Assembly (NCBI GenBank): GCA_001821295.1 | Contig: MHSK01000015.1 | Location: 1-51,007, forward strand | Length of the DNA stretch: 51,007 nucleotides | Reading direction: 5' to 3' | From: Candidatus Taylorbacteria bacterium RIFCSPLOWO2_12_FULL_43_20 | Lineage (GTDB): Bacteria; Patescibacteriota; Minisyncoccia; Phycocordibacterales; HO2-43-120 | Shown here: piece after piece, positions 44,217-51,007 of the stretch | Layout of the letters: every line of letters begins with the position of its first letter | Numbering within the stretch: the first letter of the stretch is position 1 | Position numbers and translations under genes: made by a program | The notes under the pieces: generated by a model | Database searches by the model: none | What the model was told of the DNA's origin: nothing | What the model saw: the letters and a program-made list of their open reading frames with translations, nothing else

Positions 44217-44570
44217 CAGCAGACACCATTTAACAAAAAGCGATAGGGTAGTCTCTTCTTCCTCCTTTCATAGTATATACCGCTTAACGAAAAGCGCACA
44301 CGAATGGGGAACACCCAGCGCTTCGGCAGGATAGAGTCGGGGTGGTCGTAGACCGGAGGATCCTCCCTTCTTGACTGGAAATTAGATATTAGAAATTATG
44401 GTTCAATTGCTTCACCACCCTGAGGAAGAGAAATTTCTTCATCCCCTCTTCCTCTTCCCCTCTTTAGAGGGGAAGTGCCGAGGTTTCCGAGGCGATGGGG
44501 TGATTCGTATATTTGTATTTTATGAGCTGACGACTGAAAGCTAATATTCGCTTCTCTCGCGCTTGTAAGG
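44217..44570. repeat. Heavily nested repeat block upstream of the CAU tRNA
   Basis: Family F (44258-44360) is interrupted by family M (44274-44305) plus a CAGCGCTTCGGCAGGATAG stretch. 44398-44428 is the 38-bp unit with its last bases missing. 44457-44502 is uninterrupted family B. 44503-44520 is truncated A flank. No gene is seen. Confidence 0.8.
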
Positions 44571-44572
44571 AA

Positions 44573-44603
44573 AAGACGAGAGCTTCTAGCTCTCGTCTTT
44601 TCC
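44573..44603. terminator. Bidirectional terminator of the minus-strand CAU tRNA
   Basis: AAAAGACGAGAGC and its complement form a long stem (AAGACGAGAGCT around TC) with A/T runs on both sides. It begins 6 nt past the 3' end of the tRNA. Confidence 0.85.
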
Positions 44604-44608
44604 AATAG

Positions 44609-44679
44609 TTGCGGAGGCCCGAATTGCACGGGCGCCTCAAGGTTATGAGCCTTGCGAGTTACTGCTTCTCTACCCCGCA
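44609..44679 (-). tRNA. tRNA with CAU anticodon (tRNA-Met elongator or tRNA-Ile2)
   Basis: 71 nt; acceptor TGCGGGG/CTCCGCA with one G-U pair and discriminator A. The anticodon arm is CAAGG-CTCATAA-CCTTG. The stem lacks the three G-C pairs of initiator tRNA. The T-arm is GCCCG-TGCAATT-CGGGC: position 55 is G rather than U. CCA is not encoded. Confidence 0.88.
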
Positions 44680-45078
44680 ATGTGGCTCCAATATATCATA
44701 AAATGAAAATTATTCAAGCGATTTGTTAAATATACAAAATTATAATATATTTAAAACCGGAGGCCGAAGGATTTCTTCTTTTCCCATCCTTTCATAAAGG
44801 AGGGGGTCGTAGACCGGAGGATCCTCCCTTCTTGACTGGAAATTAGATATTAGAAATTAGAAATTTCTTCATCCCCCTCTTCCTCTTCCCCTCCCTTGCT
44901 CCGCCGTAGCTCGCTTCGAGCGAAGGGGAGTTAGAGGGGAAGTGCCGACTGTGTCCCGCAGTAGCTTCTTAGCGAAGGGGGAGGTTTCCGAGGCGATGGG
45001 GTGTCTTTTCTTATCCTTCTTTTTTTGAATTTATAATTTTTTGGAATTTGTAATTTGGCGCTTCGTGCTTATCTAAAT
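44680..45078. repeat. Nested repeat block between the two CAU tRNAs
   Basis: 44757-44823 is family F (CCTTTCATAAAGG). 44845-44871 is an empty site of the 38-bp unit (TTAGAAATTAGAAATTTC). 44888-45003 is family B carrying two separate inserted units, one in the hairpin (44895-44930) and one after GTGCCGA (44949-44981). 45025-45078 is family E, which runs directly into the tRNA. Confidence 0.85.
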
Positions 45079-45149
45079 GCCGGTGTAGTTCAATGGTAGA
45101 ACGGAGGACTCATAAGCCTCAAACAATGGTCCGATTCCATTCACCGGCA
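45079..45149 (+). tRNA. tRNA with CAU anticodon (tRNA-Met elongator or tRNA-Ile2)
   Basis: 71 nt; acceptor GCCGGTG/CACCGGC perfect, discriminator A. D-arm GTTC-AATGGTA-GAAC. The anticodon arm is GAGGA-CTCATAA-GCCTC with an A-G mismatch next to the loop. T-arm AATGG-TCCGATT-CCATT, so position 55 is C rather than U. CCA is not encoded. Its sequence differs strongly from the other CAU tRNA, so the two likely serve Met and Ile. Confidence 0.88.
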
Positions 45150-45156
45150 AATAACT

Positions 45157-45262
45157 TTATCCACGTGTATCCCCTCACGGGGTAACTAGATCATTCATGG
45201 CTTTGAATATGGGTCAATAATTGCAATTACCCCATCAAGGGATACACGTGACGTTATCCACA
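45157..45262. mobile_element. Element L, copy 2, flanked by TTATCCAC
   Basis: Nearly identical to 32457-32562; only a few bases at each end differ. Ends CACGTGTATCCC and GGGATACACGTG are perfect inverted repeats here, and TTATCCAC lies directly outside both ends. Confidence 0.82.
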
Positions 45263-45304
45263 TGAATCAGTTGATTAATCATATGATTAATCAACTGATT
45301 CATG
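45261..45304. promoter_or_regulatory. Perfect 44-nt palindrome, probable operator
   Basis: CATGAATCAGTTGATTAATC followed by AT and its exact complement: 22 bp per arm with no spacer. It ends directly before the TATAAT box of the AbrB-like gene, so it covers the -35 region. It probably binds a dimeric regulator, most simply the product of the gene itself. Within it, GATTAATC is repeated on both arms. Confidence 0.7.
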
Positions 45305-45310
45305 TATAAT
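45305..45310 (+). promoter_or_regulatory. -10 box of the AbrB-like gene (leaderless)
   Basis: TATAAT directly follows the palindrome and ends 7 nt before the ATG at 45318. Confidence 0.65.
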
Positions 45311-45317
45311 TGTATCC

Positions 45318-45500
45318 ATGGCACGAAGAAAAATAGAGGATAAAAACGTTCGGTCTCTCATCAAAAATCGTCAGCGTAATAGCTATTCACTGTCGCTTCC
45401 GATAGATATCATTCGCCGTTTTGATTGGCAGCATCGGCAGAAGCTTCAGCTTACGATTGATAAGTCAAGAAAAAGGATAATTATTGAGGACTGGAAATAG
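45318..45500 (+). CDS. AbrB/SpoVT-like DNA-binding protein
   Basis: 60 aa. RNSYSLSLPIDIIRRFDW is the swapped-hairpin AbrB pattern (S-x-x-x-x-L-P-x-x-x-x-x-x-x-W), followed by RQKLQLTIDKSRKRIIIEDWK, the second strand pair. Such proteins bind DNA as dimers and often act as antitoxins or autorepressors. No toxin gene follows. The palindrome over its own promoter fits autoregulation. Confidence 0.8.
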   Translation: MARRKIEDKNVRSLIKNRQRNSYSLSLPIDIIRRFDWQHRQKLQLTIDKSRKRIIIEDWK

Positions 45501-45550
45501 CGGAGAACGTGATCTTTCACACCTTGAGGGCTGTTATTTCCGCGCTCCTC

Positions 45551-45619
45551 TGTCATTCCCGCGAAGGCGGGAATCTAGGCCTCATTTTAATCTGGATTCC
45601 CGCTTTCGCGGGAATGACA
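45551..45619. repeat. dRS3-like hairpin element, copy 4
   Basis: TGTCATTCCCGCGAAGGCGG and its partner CCGCTTTCGCGGGAATGACA flank a 30-nt middle. The left TAGGACTTACG end seen in other copies is not found here. Confidence 0.85.
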
Positions 45620-45723
45620 CCACTCAATCTTGTGAGGAGTTACTGTACAGAAATGGACTAAGAGGGACTAAGAGAGTTGAATTCTTTCGTATTATTTGTT
45701 AAATTGATCAAACAGTGAAAATT

Positions 45724-46031
45724 GCGGCTGTAGCTCAACGGTAGAGCACTCGCCTGTCGATTGGCAGCTTTTTATTGAAAGATAAATTGAAACTTTCTGG
45801 GATATCGGTGAAGCCCGAATCAGCTTTTTGCGTTGCTTAAAGAAGAGAAGGGGAATACCGAGGGAACCTCGAAAATCGCTTTTGTGATTTCGGGGGCGCC
45901 GTAGAGACTAGATACCGGAACACCTAAATAATCAGATATCTGACTACAAGGTGAAGATATAGTCCATGCCATTATGTAAATAGTGGGTAAATGCACGCGA
46001 GAGGTTGTGGGGTCAGCACCCATCAGCCGCG
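45724..46031 (+). tRNA. tRNA-Asp(GUC) interrupted by a group I intron
   Basis: Exon 1 is 45724-45757 and exon 2 is 45994-46031. Joined, they give acceptor GCGGCTG/CAGCCGC, D-arm GCTC/GAGC, anticodon arm CTCGC-CTGTCAC-GCGAG (anticodon GTC) and T-stem GTGGG/CCCAT, with discriminator G, the Asp identity base. The intron splits the anticodon between its second and third bases. The T-loop (GTCAGCA) is unusual. CCA is not encoded. Confidence 0.9.
45758..45993 (+). ncRNA. Group I self-splicing intron, 236 nt, no ORF
   Basis: P1 is visible: exon CTGT with intron C pairs with GGCAG (45762-45766), leaving the U-G wobble at the 5' splice site. The intron ends in G. The conserved core has GTAGAGACTAGATACCGG (R side of P7) and AAGATATAGTCC (S side), whose GACTA/TAGTC arms pair. 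No homing endonuclease frame is present. Exact splice sites are inferred from these rules and from restoring a tRNA-Asp anticodon arm. Confidence 0.88.
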
Positions 46032-46036
46032 CAAGG

Positions 46037-46097
46037 AAAAGCCCCGAATGGGGCTTTTTGCTTGCTCGAAAAATATCAAGGTTTAACCTTGATATTT
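46037..46097 (+). terminator. Terminator of tRNA-Asp and family H hairpin copy 4
   Basis: AAAAGCCCC and GGGGCTTTT around GAAT (46037-46059) form a strong intrinsic terminator just after the tRNA. AAATATCAAGGTT-T-AACCTTGATATTT (46071-46097) is a perfect family H hairpin. Confidence 0.9.
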
Positions 46098-46148
46098 GGT
46101 GACATGTTACAAATATGTATAATGCGTTGAAGATTCGGTTCTGACTGC

Positions 46149-46154
46149 TATACT
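46149..46154 (+). promoter_or_regulatory. -10 box of a leaderless promoter
   Basis: TATACT ends 6 nt before the ATG at 46161 of the glycosidase gene. Confidence 0.5.
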
Positions 46155-46160
46155 TCTCGC

Positions 46161-47300
46161 ATGGGAACGTTTTTTAAATACGGATCTTTCATATTGTTCG
46201 TATTTATCATTGTGGTTAGTCTTTTTATTTACAAGAGTAAGTACGTAAACCAAAAAGCGGAAGAAATTACAAAATCGTCGGATAGCTTAAAACAAGATCC
46301 TGTTCTGGCCGAAATTGATAATATGACTATTGATGAGAAGGTCGGCCAAATGTTCATGTTGGGAGTCTTCGAATCAGGCTGGGAAACAATAATTGAACAA
46401 GCAATATCAGAAAAAACAATAGGAGGGATACTTATAACCGGCTCAAATGTAAAAGAAACTTCCGATATTCGGTCAGCGATAGAGGAGTTTCAGTCAATTG
46501 CCCGTCAAACTGAACAGCCCAAGCTTTTAGTGTCTGTGGATCAGGAGGGCGGCATTGCTTCCAGGTTTATAGGAGATGGCTTTGTAAACACCGCGCAATG
46601 GGAAATAAAAAATGCAAAACAGGCGTACGAAACAGCATTTAAGCGAGCCGTGGAGCTCAACGCCTTGGGTTTCAATACAAATTTTTCTCCGGTCCTTGAA
46701 CATGTTACCAATTCCAAATCATTTTTATACCCGCGAGTTTTTAGAGGAAATAAGGATGAAATAATAGAATGGGGAGGCGCTATGGTCAGGGGATACAAAG
46801 ATGGCGGAATCATCTCAACCGTGAAGCATTTTCCCGGCCACCTGGACGATTCATTGGATTCTCACAGAGAACTGCCCGAGGTCAATGTCCAAAGTGAAAA
46901 CAAGGAGGAGTATCTAAGTGTATTCAAAGAAATTATTAAAGAAGAGAATCCTGCTATGGTAATGACGGCTCACGTTCTTGTGCCTTTTTTTGACGAGGAG
47001 TATCCCGCGACTTTATCTTCAAAAATTATTAAGGGAATTCTTCGCGAAGAGTTTGGCTATGACGGAGTAATTATCACCGATGATATGGAGATGGGCGCCA
47101 TTAGAAACTCGTTTACTCTTGAAGCGGCTGTCATAAGAGCTGTGGAGGCGGGTAATGATATTTTGCTTTTTACTTCTTCAAGTGAACGCCAGAGACAAGC
47201 ATACGGCATTTTATTGGATGCCGTAAAATATGGCCGCATTGACGAAACTCGCATTGATCAAAGTCTTCAACGCATAATGCGATTGAAGCTTACATATTAG
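46161..47300 (+). CDS. Membrane-anchored family 3 glycosidase (beta-N-acetylhexosaminidase-like, NagZ-type)
   Basis: 379 aa. An N-terminal helix (residues 5-25, YGSFILFVFIIVVSLFIYK) anchors it outside the cell. The TIM barrel is of glycoside hydrolase family 3: DEKVGQMFMLG, LLVSVDQEGG, GFNTNFSPVLE, KHFPGHLDDSLDSHRELP (the NagZ-type catalytic loop with Asp-x-His) and the nucleophile Asp in GVIITDDMEMGAI. It probably cleaves GlcNAc-containing glycans, such as peptidoglycan of the host or itself. TATACT just before the ATG indicates a leaderless transcript. Confidence 0.92.
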   Translation: MGTFFKYGSFILFVFIIVVSLFIYKSKYVNQKAEEITKSSDSLKQDPVLAEIDNMTIDEKVGQMFMLGVFESGWETIIEQAISEKTIGGILITGSNVKETSDIRSAIEEFQSIARQTEQPKLLVSVDQEGGIASRFIGDGFVNTAQWEIKNAKQAYETAFKRAVELNALGFNTNFSPVLEHVTNSKSFLYPRVFRGNKDEIIEWGGAMVRGYKDGGIISTVKHFPGHLDDSLDSHRELPEVNVQSENKEEYLSVFKEIIKEENPAMVMTAHVLVPFFDEEYPATLSSKIIKGILREEFGYDGVIITDDMEMGAIRNSFTLEAAVIRAVEAGNDILLFTSSSERQRQAYGILLDAVKYGRIDETRIDQSLQRIMRLKLTY

Positions 47301-47363
47301 TTGTTGAGCTTTGGTCTCGCACGTTATAAAATAATACTTAAGAATTATTAGTTTTAAAAAAAT

Positions 47364-47744
47364 ATGAACAACAAATTGATTCAGTGGGTTTTGAGAATTG
47401 CCGTGGCCGGAGAATTTTTGGGACACGGTGTCTTTGCCCTTCAAGGCAAAGAGCAATGGATCGGGTGGGTGAGTCAGCTCACAGGGATGGACATGGAGTC
47501 CGCGGCGATGTTTATCCTTTGGGTTGGAGTTTTGGATATTATAGTGGCGTTATTTATTCTTATAAAGCCGATACGTATATTTTTACTCTGGGCAGTTATC
47601 TGGGGTTTTTGGACTGCTCTCGTCAGGCCATTGGTTGGCGAGCCGATCTGGGATTTCGTTGAAAGATGGGCAAATTGGGGAGCGCCTCTTGCTTTACTCC
47701 TGCTTATCGGATGGCCAAAAAATTGGAAAGAGTGGTTCCGTTAA
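47364..47744 (+). CDS. Small DoxX-like membrane protein
   Basis: 126 aa, with about four hydrophobic segments: WVLRIAVAGEFLGHGVFAL, AAMFILWVGVLDIIVALFIL, IFLLWAVIWGFWTALVRPL and GAPLALLLLIGW. Early RIAVAGEFLGHG and the size resemble DoxX-like proteins. The specific role is unknown. It has an intrinsic terminator and probably shares the glycosidase promoter (63 nt apart). Confidence 0.7.
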   Translation: MNNKLIQWVLRIAVAGEFLGHGVFALQGKEQWIGWVSQLTGMDMESAAMFILWVGVLDIIVALFILIKPIRIFLLWAVIWGFWTALVRPLVGEPIWDFVERWANWGAPLALLLLIGWPKNWKEWFR

Positions 47745-47763
47745 AGTAAAAAACGCAACAAAA

Positions 47764-47799
47764 AAAGAGACACATCGATCATACGATGTGTCTCTTTTT
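47764..47799 (+). terminator. Intrinsic terminator
   Basis: AAAGAGACACATCG pairs with CGATGTGTCTCTTT across ATCATA, followed by TTG-rich sequence. Being symmetric, it may work in both directions. Confidence 0.9.
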
Positions 47800-47812
47800 G
47801 CTTAATCTTTTT

Positions 47813-47922
47813 AGAACCCATCCACTATCTCCTTCGAGTTCCTCAGGATGGTGAAGCAATTGAACCATAATGGCAAGCCATGTCTTGCTTCATATCTGGC
47901 GGTTAGATCGTGGGTGAGCTCT
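47813..47922. mobile_element. MITE-like element D, copy 2, carrying the 38-bp unit
   Basis: Same ends as copy 1 with a few changes (AGAACCCATCCAC and GTGGGTGAGCTCT). Between CTATCT and AATGGC, adjacent in copy 1, it contains the 38-bp unit in reverse orientation (47831-47868). The right end overlaps the last base of the RNR stop codon. Confidence 0.88.
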
Positions 47923-50234
47923 TATACCACCTCACAGACTCCGGACATGCAAGCGAGCTCTTTTTTGACATCAAGATCGTCGGTTTTTTCGTACGTGATA
48001 ATCTTGGAATAGTCCACATGAGCCAATCTTTCAGAAAGCTCCTTATATTTTTTCTCATCTATCGTCTCGTAAGGGGCAAGGGGATAGATATGATTGTCTC
48101 TGGGCAGGAAAGACAGCCCCCCCACAATGTCCCAGTTGGCGTATACCCAGTTCGCCACTTCTATCCACTCATTTTCTCCCACGGACACCGTAACGGACGG
48201 GTTATGCTCGGTATAATTGGTTTTTACAAGTTTCCAATGTTCCAGTTGGTCAATTGCTGTTAAGTCATTTTTAAATATTGAACCTGGCGGAGCTTTTACC
48301 GGAAACTCTAGGACGTAAGTGGTGGCGTTTTCTTTGGATTGTCCGATTTCCGGGTGATAGGGAACACCCTGATCCTTCAGCATCTTGAACAGAGAGTCTG
48401 TTGCCGATATTCTGATTCTTCTTATGTAATATGGAGCATGCCTCGGATGCATTCCCGACGAGCAATCCACTGTCTGTGACAGAGTTCCTGACGGTTTGAC
48501 GCAAGTGATGCATGTTGACGCGCTGATGTTCATTCTCTTTGCGTAAATCTGGTTAATTTTTATTGCTTCTTTTTTAAGTTTTGCCAGCATTTTCGGCTCG
48601 CAGACAGCGGGGCAGTCCCATTGTCCCGTAATTGATACTCCGAGCAGGCGCTCTTTATCGCAGTTTTCCTGCCATCCTTTGGAAATGTAAGGGAAATGGG
48701 TCAGACTGGCCTGGTATGTTCCCAAAATGGTCGCGATTCTCATTTTTTCGAGCAGTGTCTTTTCCGTGTCATCCGAGCGGGCGACAATTTCCGACAAATT
48801 ACAGAACTGTTTGGATTGCAATATGATCTCACCGCATGGGTTTGTGCCGATGGAACCGATGATGTTGTTTCCGCTGGCGTCAAAATAACCTTTGTACTGC
48901 TTCAATACCTGTATCCTCCTTTCAGGCAAAGTTTTTGCCAGCGATCCTCTGTTGAAAATACCTCTTTCTCCAGAGCCCGATTTCATAAGGGATATCCACT
49001 CCTCCATAAATTCGGAATTTGACGGCTTTTGCATATAAACCGCTGAGTTGTTGGCGAGCATTCTTTGCGGTTCGCTATTGTAGAAGGCGCCCTTTTTCGC
49101 GTCCCTTATGTCATCATCATCCAGGTCTGAAAGCGATATCATCGCGCTCCTTCGGACTCCTCCCGAGACGACACAGTCGCCAATCATGCAGATAATGTCA
49201 TGCACGTCTATGTTGCGCAGGCGTTTGCCCTGTCTGGTCAGCATTTTCTCTCTTGTAAACGACAGTAAACGTCTCAAAGGATCAGGTCCGGAGGCCTTCC
49301 CTCCCATAGTCTTCAGTCGCGTTCCCGCCGGGCGTAGAAGTGAAAAATCAAAATCAACGTCTTTGCCGCTTGCCCATGTTTTCATGCCGAATACAAAAGC
49401 GTCCGACCATCCTTCTTTGTCATCAGATATTACATGCGTTGGTAGTTTTTCTCCCGTCTGCATCATTATTTGAGGAAATTTCTGGACGTTTTGGCTCTCA
49501 ACGGACCATCCTGCTCCCGTGCCGCACATGGAGACATACATGATCTCCGCCATGTCTTGAAAATTTTCCGGCGCTATGTAAGAACAGTTATAAGCGCAAA
49601 CATTTGTCGCTCGCGCCGCCTTGCCGGCAAACTGCAAAAGCCGCATGGATGGCATCGCCTCCTGTTTCAAAATACCCTCCCTGATTTCTTTGTACTCGGA
49701 TTCTTTCAGCTTATTACCCAGATTTTCTTTCATAAATCCTATGTATCTGTCCACCGTCTCAATCCATGTCTCTCGCCTCTGTTCTTCTTCCATCCAGCGG
49801 GAATAGGTTCTGTAGTAGACGAATTCGCCGAGCGAGTTTCTGAAGTATTTTTTGCTTTCCTCGGCCATTTTTTTGACCTTTGGGGGTACTCGTACGCCCT
49901 GCTCCCTCAGTTTCGCCCTTTTTTCTCTGTAGAGTATGTATGATTTGGCTGTCTTGACGTATTCGCTCAGTATCAGCTCTTTTTCCACCGTATCTTGCAC
50001 TCCCTCAACCGTGGGAATGAAATTTTTGTATTTTCGAGTTATACGCAATACATCAGCGTATACTTTGTTGGCGACCAGTTCCGCTTCTTTGGGAGATCCT
50101 TCTCCTGTGGCAATCATTGACTTATTGATCGCCGTCGCGATCTTGGAAATGTCAAAAGGGACGAACGTCCCGTCTCTTTTCTGAATTGTTTTGACCTTGA
50201 CCTCCACGTTTCGTGCTTGTTTTTTGGTTGCCAT
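47922..50234 (-). CDS. nrdJ: Adenosylcobalamin-dependent (class II) ribonucleotide reductase
   Basis: 770 aa. Makes deoxynucleotides using a B12-derived radical, so the cell needs cobalamin. An N-terminal ATP-cone (KTIQKRDGTFVPFDISKIA) gives allosteric control. The catalytic barrel has CGTGAGWSVE (first substrate Cys) and NPCGEIILQSKQFCNL, where the radical Cys and the second redox Cys are 11 residues apart, exactly as in the Lactobacillus monomeric enzyme. The C-terminus ends ACMSGVCEVV with a shuttle Cys-x4-Cys pair. Element D2 abuts its stop codon. No corrinoid synthesis gene is in the window, so B12 must be imported or salvaged. Confidence 0.95.
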   Translation of the reverse strand: MATKKQARNVEVKVKTIQKRDGTFVPFDISKIATAINKSMIATGEGSPKEAELVANKVYADVLRITRKYKNFIPTVEGVQDTVEKELILSEYVKTAKSYILYREKRAKLREQGVRVPPKVKKMAEESKKYFRNSLGEFVYYRTYSRWMEEEQRRETWIETVDRYIGFMKENLGNKLKESEYKEIREGILKQEAMPSMRLLQFAGKAARATNVCAYNCSYIAPENFQDMAEIMYVSMCGTGAGWSVESQNVQKFPQIMMQTGEKLPTHVISDDKEGWSDAFVFGMKTWASGKDVDFDFSLLRPAGTRLKTMGGKASGPDPLRRLLSFTREKMLTRQGKRLRNIDVHDIICMIGDCVVSGGVRRSAMISLSDLDDDDIRDAKKGAFYNSEPQRMLANNSAVYMQKPSNSEFMEEWISLMKSGSGERGIFNRGSLAKTLPERRIQVLKQYKGYFDASGNNIIGSIGTNPCGEIILQSKQFCNLSEIVARSDDTEKTLLEKMRIATILGTYQASLTHFPYISKGWQENCDKERLLGVSITGQWDCPAVCEPKMLAKLKKEAIKINQIYAKRMNISASTCITCVKPSGTLSQTVDCSSGMHPRHAPYYIRRIRISATDSLFKMLKDQGVPYHPEIGQSKENATTYVLEFPVKAPPGSIFKNDLTAIDQLEHWKLVKTNYTEHNPSVTVSVGENEWIEVANWVYANWDIVGGLSFLPRDNHIYPLAPYETIDEKKYKELSERLAHVDYSKIITYEKTDDLDVKKELACMSGVCEVV

Positions 50235-50503
50235 TTTTTTATTGGTTAGTTTTATAAATAAAGTTCTATTCGTGTGCTTTTTTCGTCAAGCGGTATCTAC
50301 TATGAAGGTTGTGCATGACAAGTATACCAGCACCTCGCTTGGGCATTCAATAAAAAAAGGTGGATAAGCCCGAGCCATGCATCATATTGATTACCAAGTC
50401 AATTTTACGAATTAAAAAATTTGACTGAATAAACATTTTGTTCTTTATACATTAAAAAAACATTGCTTATTTGATATTGCGATGCTAAATTTACTTTGTA
50501 TTA
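50235..50503. repeat. Upstream region of RNR with family M hairpin
   Basis: 50269-50302 is family M in reverse orientation (GTGTGC..TTCGTCAAGCGGTATCTA). The remainder is AT-rich with no gene or riboswitch that I can recognise; a cobalamin riboswitch box (GCCACTG) is not seen. Confidence 0.7.
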
Positions 50504-50631
50504 TGAAACTCGTCGCAGGCAGGGCTTTTGCGGAACATTGCGGAAGCCGACGGGCTCTGCATAGGGATTTTTTAGCAAAAAAATACCCGTGTTCCGCAAA
50601 AGCCCTGCCGAGAAAAGAGTTTCGTAATTCA
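50504..50631. repeat. Long-hairpin element J, copy 2
   Basis: Same 20-bp GGCAGGGCTTTTGCGGAACA stem and GAAACTCG/CGAGTTTC-type ends as 24169-24306. The segment between stem and inner hairpin differs (GGAAGCCGACGGGCTCTGC). Confidence 0.9.
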
Positions 50632-50806
50632 CAATAATTTAGTATTAAGTTATTTGTCGAGCAGGTGCTCGAGCTCCGCTTTGCGGAGTTGGAAATGAGG
50701 TTTGATTCCTCTACTGTGCCGCAACGGTGAAGCTCGGCGCATGTTTTTTCAAGAAATCCTAATTTCTTGAAAAAGTATGTGTCGAGACAAGTCCGGTCAT
50801 CAGATA
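50632..50806 (+). other. Unassigned structured stretch
   Basis: Contains hairpins GAGCTCCGC/GCGGAGTT (50673-50690), GAGG/CCTC with TTTGATT loop (50697-50712) and TTTCAAGAAAT/ATTTCTTGAAA (50748-50773). No open frame or known RNA class is recognised. Confidence 0.3.
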
Positions 50807-50957
50807 ACTTAGGGCTCGTTCATAAATAACTCCCCCGTCTTGCATCCATTGCATCACTGGATATGGCCGCTACTCAATCACAAAATCTCTCATCGTACTT
50901 CTAGTACGCCTCAAGATTTTGTTCAATCGTAGCGACCATATCCGGCGCGCATTGAAC
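50807..50957. repeat. Element K, copy 2, with a 100-nt internal segment
   Basis: Starts with AACTTAGGGCTCGTTCATAA, the reverse of K1 at 20553-20611. After TGCATCCATTG it contains about 100 nt absent from K1, bounded by ATTG on both sides and holding inverted arms GGATATGGCCGCTAC/GTAGCGACCATATCC. 50967-51003 is another GTGTCCCGCCGAAGC unit, cut by the window end. Confidence 0.75.
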
Positions 50958-51007
50958 GCAATCCGACCGTGTCCCGCCGAAGCTTCTTAGCGAAGGAGGA
51001 GGAAGTT

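Noticed and set aside
45820-46023. 67-codon minus-strand frame inside the tRNA-Asp intron
   Set aside because: Antisense to the intron core and exon 2; not a homing endonuclease and without start signals.
50235-50503. Cobalamin riboswitch upstream of the B12-dependent RNR
   Set aside because: No B12-box-like conserved segment could be found on the minus strand; the gap holds family M and AT-rich sequence only.
50690-50725. tRNA T-arm-like GAGG-TTTGATT-CCTC
   Set aside because: No matching acceptor, D-arm or anticodon arm upstream; an isolated hairpin.

Overview
The window looks like chromosome of a Candidatus Patescibacteria (CPR) bacterium, most likely of the Parcubacteria side. This rests on a compact set of short housekeeping proteins (SecD 439 aa, SecF 313 aa), a Gram-positive-like type IV pilus locus, a cobalamin-type (class II) ribonucleotide reductase, many promoters whose -10 box sits about 7 nt before the ATG (leaderless transcripts), tRNAs without encoded CCA, and a tRNA interrupted by a group I intron. 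No rRNA, ribosomal protein cluster or CRISPR array is present.

Layout. 0.2-2.6 kb: cell-surface sugar genes (polyprenyl glycosylphosphotransferase, NAD-dependent sugar epimerase). 3.0-5.4 kb: secD and secF. 5.7-13.2 kb: recG and several small hypothetical, membrane, cupredoxin and O-mannosyltransferase genes. 13.5-16.1 kb: a Nudix hydrolase and a DUF3857/transglutaminase-like protein. 16.3-20.7 kb: a foreign-looking stretch with purH, a candidate structured RNA and a nucleoside deoxyribosyltransferase-like gene, all punctuated by one palindrome family. 20.7-23.3 kb: a decayed area with the tail of a large serine recombinase, a SHOCT membrane-protein pair and tRNA-Ser. 23.5-38.9 kb: comF, then a near-complete type IV pilus locus (pilM, pilN/O/P-like, pilB, a CheY-like receiver, pilT, pilC, major pilin, pseudopilins, prepilin peptidase, PilX-like protein) that also holds a purple-acid-phosphatase-like enzyme. 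39.2-44.2 kb: ligA, gatC, gatA, a membrane protein with a HEPN-like motif. 44.6-46.0 kb: two CAU tRNAs, an AbrB-like regulator and tRNA-Asp with its intron. 46.2-50.2 kb: a family 3 glycosidase, a small membrane protein and class II RNR.

The most striking feature is what lies between the genes. Almost every intergenic gap is a mosaic of short dispersed elements, at least a dozen families, many palindromic and 24-150 bp long. Several carry shorter palindromic units inserted at exactly one position, and for at least four of these units the window also contains matching uninterrupted (empty) sites. Base changes between copies often preserve pairing. This points to a nested, precisely inserting family of small palindromic mobile elements; no transposase for them is visible here.

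Together the genes support DNA uptake and adhesion (type IV pili, comF), surface glycosylation, secretion, DNA repair and nucleotide metabolism in a host-dependent, reduced cell. Functions are inferred from motifs read directly in the translations; no database search was run.
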